This document shows positions 22,388 to 23,682 of a DNA stretch of 23,682 nt, piece by piece. How positions within the stretch are numbered: the stretch's first letter is position 1; each line of letters starts with the position of its first letter. The notes beneath the pieces are model-generated. The model was not told the origin of the DNA. It ran no database searches and saw only the letters and a list, made by a program, of their open reading frames with translations. The position numbers were made by a program, and so were the translations under genes. Source of the DNA: Kiritimatiellia bacterium (GTDB lineage Bacteria; Verrucomicrobiota; Kiritimatiellia; RFP12; UBA3636). The DNA lies in assembly GCA_017450425.1 (NCBI GenBank), contig JAFSUV010000214.1:1-23682 (forward strand), in the 5' to 3' direction.

Positions 22388-22411
22388 GAAATTGAAAACA
22401 CGGATAAAATG
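22388..22411. repeat. Dispersed 24-bp intergenic element, copy C
   Basis: Differs from copy A at two of 24 positions. It lies just upstream of the extended -10 at 22431-22439. Confidence 0.7.
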
Positions 22412-22430
22412 ATGAAAGAGTGGTGGAATT

Positions 22431-22439
22431 TGGTATAGT
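22431..22439 (+). promoter_or_regulatory. Extended -10 promoter element upstream of ybgC
   Basis: TGG-TATAGT (22431-22439). A start near 22446 would give a leader of nearly 150 bases, containing a small hairpin (CGGCAA 22451-22456 with TTGCCG 22462-22467), a strong GGGGAGGA (22467-22474) and the 23-bp tandem array. Confidence 0.5.
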
Positions 22440-22480
22440 TTCGGGCGTTACGGCAAGGGGTTTGCCGGGGAGGATTCAGG

Positions 22481-22510
22481 TTGCGCCGGCGCAAATCGAT
22501 GGCACAATGA
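22481..22510 (+). CDS. Possible leader mini-ORF (9 codons)
   Basis: GGGGAGGA (22467-22474) is the strongest ribosome binding site in this gap, yet it is 120 bases from the ybgC ATG. Six bases after it, TTG opens a nine-codon frame (MRRRKSMAQ) that stops at 22508-22510 within the first tandem unit. It could be a leader peptide. TTG starts are weak and chance cannot be excluded. Confidence 0.2.
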   Translation: MRRRKSMAQ

Positions 22511-22600
22511 GGCGAAAAGCGGTGGCGCAACGAGGCGAAAAGCGGTGGCGCAACGAGGCGAAAAGCGATGCCACAATGAAAGCGATGCCACAATGAAAAG
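22506..22600. repeat. 23-bp tandem array running into the ybgC start
   Basis: Units at 22506-22528, 22529-22551 and 22552-22574 (23 bp each, AAYGAGGCGAAAAGCG then RTGSCRC), a shortened 17-bp unit at 22575-22591, and a 9-base remnant at 22592-22600 that contains the ybgC ATG (22593). Units differ by only a few substitutions. Each full unit carries GAGG 9 bases before a GTG or ATG. Confidence 0.88.
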
Positions 22601-23009
22601 AGAAGACATTCCAGACACGGCGGTTTACACCCGATATCGCGTGGCCTACGCCGACACCGACATGATGGGAGTCGTCTATTACGGCAACTACCTCACGCTT
22701 TTCGAACGGGCGCGCAACGAACTCATGTGCGCGCGCGGGCCGTCGTACGCCGAAATGGAAGCCGGCGGAATGATGCTGCCGGTGACGGAAGCGCACGTCG
22801 ATTACTTTTCTCCGGCGTTTTACGACGACGAGCTCGACATCGCGGCGTGGGTCGGCGAGACGCGGGCCGCGCGCTGCAAGGTCTGCTGCGCCGTGATTCG
22901 CGGCGGCGCCGTGCTCGCCTGCGGCTGGACCGTCCATGCGTGCGTCGATGCCAAGACGCGCCGCCCGGTGCGCCTTCCGCAGTGGCTGGCGGATTCGCAG
23001 GACTCATGA
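22593..23009 (+). CDS. ybgC: YbgC-like acyl-CoA thioesterase (hotdog fold)
   Basis: 138 residues of the 4-hydroxybenzoyl-CoA thioesterase-like hotdog family. VAYADTDMMGVVYYGNYLTLFERARNEL holds the catalytic Asp23 (DTD) and the conserved start of the long helix; YDDELDIAAWV is typical of the second strand. Cytoplasmic, hydrolyses acyl-CoA; YbgC is linked to the Tol-Pal region in proteobacteria, but no tol genes are here. The frame continues 16 codons upstream through repeat DNA (GTG at 22545), but the ATG at 22593 begins at the expected distance from the catalytic Asp. It has no Shine-Dalgarno sequence; its ATG overlaps the stop of a four-codon repeat frame (ATGCCACAATGA). Confidence 0.85.
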   Translation: MKREDIPDTAVYTRYRVAYADTDMMGVVYYGNYLTLFERARNELMCARGPSYAEMEAGGMMLPVTEAHVDYFSPAFYDDELDIAAWVGETRAARCKVCCAVIRGGAVLACGWTVHACVDAKTRRPVRLPQWLADSQDS

Positions 23010-23047
23010 CGCGGTGTGGTTTGCGTTCGCGCGGAAACTCCGCTCTG

Positions 23048-23056
23048 TGGTAGTAT
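23048..23056 (+). promoter_or_regulatory. Extended -10 element directly before the rfaE2-like gene
   Basis: TGG-TAGTAT (23048-23056) with no recognisable -35. The ATG at 23064 follows after 7 bases, the distance at which transcription normally starts, so the message could be leaderless. Co-transcription from ybgC is also possible. Confidence 0.45.
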
Positions 23057-23063
23057 TCGCGGC

Positions 23064-23558
23064 ATGAAACCGGAAGAAAAAGAGGGGAAAATACTCACGG
23101 CCGCGCAGATGCGGGCCGAGCGCGACAGGCTGCACGGCGAAGGCAAGACGCTCGTTTTCACAAACGGATGCTTCGACATACTGCACGCTGGGCACGTGTC
23201 GTACCTGCAATTCGCGAGGGATCAGGGCGACGCGCTGTGCATCGGGCTCAACTCCGATGCGTCGGTGCGCCGCAACAAGGGTGCGACGCGGCCGGTCGTT
23301 TCCGAGGGAAACAGGGCGAAGCTGCTCGTCTGCCTGCGCTTCGTCGATTACGTGGTCCTGTTCGACGAAGACGAACCGCGCGATCTCATCGCCGAAATCC
23401 TGCCGGACGTGCTGGTCAAGGGCAGCGACTGGGCGCACTACGTGAGCGGGCGCGACATCGTGGAAAGCACGGGCGGCCGCGTGGTGCTGGCCGACATGGT
23501 TCCCGGCCTCTCCACCACCGCCATCGTCGAAAAAATCCTCGCATCGCGCAACGGGTGA
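23064..23558 (+). CDS. rfaE2: D-glycero-beta-D-manno-heptose 1-phosphate adenylyltransferase
   Basis: 164 residues, equal to the C-terminal domain of bifunctional HldE standing alone. It adenylates heptose-1-phosphate to make ADP-heptose for the LPS inner core. The nucleotidyltransferase motif is NGCFDILHAGHVSYL, with HAGH at 41-44. Other family segments are GLNSDASVRRNKG, RPVVSEGNRAKLL, VLFDEDEPRDLI, PDVLVKGSDW and PGLSTTAIVEKI. No kinase domain is fused. An in-frame start 16 codons upstream (23016) is possible, but family length and the MKPEEK start support 23064. There is no Shine-Dalgarno sequence. The stop overlaps the next start (GTGA). Confidence 0.92.
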   Translation: MKPEEKEGKILTAAQMRAERDRLHGEGKTLVFTNGCFDILHAGHVSYLQFARDQGDALCIGLNSDASVRRNKGATRPVVSEGNRAKLLVCLRFVDYVVLFDEDEPRDLIAEILPDVLVKGSDWAHYVSGRDIVESTGGRVVLADMVPGLSTTAIVEKILASRNG

Positions 23559-23682
23559 AAAAATCCGCTCCGGCACTCGGCGGCGGCGCTTTCGGCGGCA
23601 TCCTCACGGACGGCGCGGCGCACCTCGTCGGCGGGGCTCTCCTTGCCGCTCCGGGGGACGTCGGCGCGGCCGAACCGCCCGG
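23555..23682 (+). CDS. Start of an unidentified reading frame (3' end outside window)
   Basis: A GTG at 23555 overlaps the rfaE2 stop (GTGA) and the frame stays open to the window edge, 42 codons. The N-terminus is Lys-Lys-Ser followed by Gly/Ala-rich sequence (GGGAFGGILTDGAAHLVGG), which does not identify a family. The stop/start overlap typical of this genome supports a real gene, but GC-rich frames stay open by chance. Confidence 0.4.
   Translation, partial: MKKSAPALGGGAFGGILTDGAAHLVGGALLAAPGDVGAAEPP

Noticed and set aside
22545..22592. Upstream GTG start for ybgC adding 16 residues
   Set aside because: The extra residues are a translation of the tandem repeat, and family members start close to the catalytic Asp.
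22593..23009. Loss of the catalytic His in the YbgC-like protein (Tyr30 in its place)
   Set aside because: GVVYYGNY is common in this hotdog subfamily as I know it, so it is not unusual.

Overview
The window is a GC-rich (roughly 65 percent by eye), gene-dense chromosomal segment of a Gram-negative bacterium. Outer-membrane biology is visible: an LptF/LptG permease, a heptose-1-phosphate adenylyltransferase for LPS core, and a signal-peptide beta-barrel-like protein ending in Phe. Gene content (sugar-isomerase-like TIM barrels, an FAD_oxidored family enzyme, a divergent tannase-like esterase) and the style of the intergenic repeats fit an uncultured member of the PVC superphylum, with Kiritimatiellota my best guess. 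That placement is inference; no rRNA is present to settle it.

Layout. 1-1794: the 3' end of dihydroorotase, then a tannase/feruloyl-esterase-like protein. 1795-2394: a 600-base gene-free stretch with linked hairpins, a CTCTGCG tandem repeat and a promoter with an operator-like palindrome. 2395-5084: an FAD-dependent oxidoreductase and a sugar phosphate isomerase/epimerase, probably a carbohydrate catabolic pair. 5098-6336: a secreted, probably outer-membrane protein on the minus strand. 6354-6765: a minus-strand tRNA-Arg/tRNA-fMet operon with its own promoter and terminator, divergent from rpmB. 6766-10450: plus-strand run of rpmB, a zinc-ribbon/coiled-coil protein, a tiny membrane protein, an NAD-dependent epimerase, an LptF/G permease and a VanZ-like protein.

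10422-16444 is a minus-strand housekeeping cluster: purM, a DciA-like helicase loader, hslO, rpe, a class B penicillin-binding protein and a RodA/FtsW SEDS protein. Its last five genes are linked by overlapping or nearly touching stop and start codons. 16478-19952 continues on the minus strand with a 100-residue orphan, ackA, grpE and dnaJ. 20120-20965 is a second TIM-barrel isomerase, convergent with an SstT/Glt-type symporter (20999-22222). After a 370-base intergenic stretch with two dispersed repeat copies and a 23-bp tandem array come a YbgC-like thioesterase, the HldE-type adenylyltransferase and the start of one more reading frame.

The protein genes are mostly ordinary. The second-look signals are the intergenic repeats (a 24-bp element shared between two distant gaps, and a tandem array that runs into the ybgC start codon), a recurring TGn-TAGAAT extended -10 with two possible leaderless starts, unusual positions in both tRNAs, a tannase-like enzyme lacking both cysteines of the family's catalytic disulfide, and a symporter with changed substrate and cation residues. 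I found no clear sign of a new defence system, phage, CRISPR array or insertion sequence.
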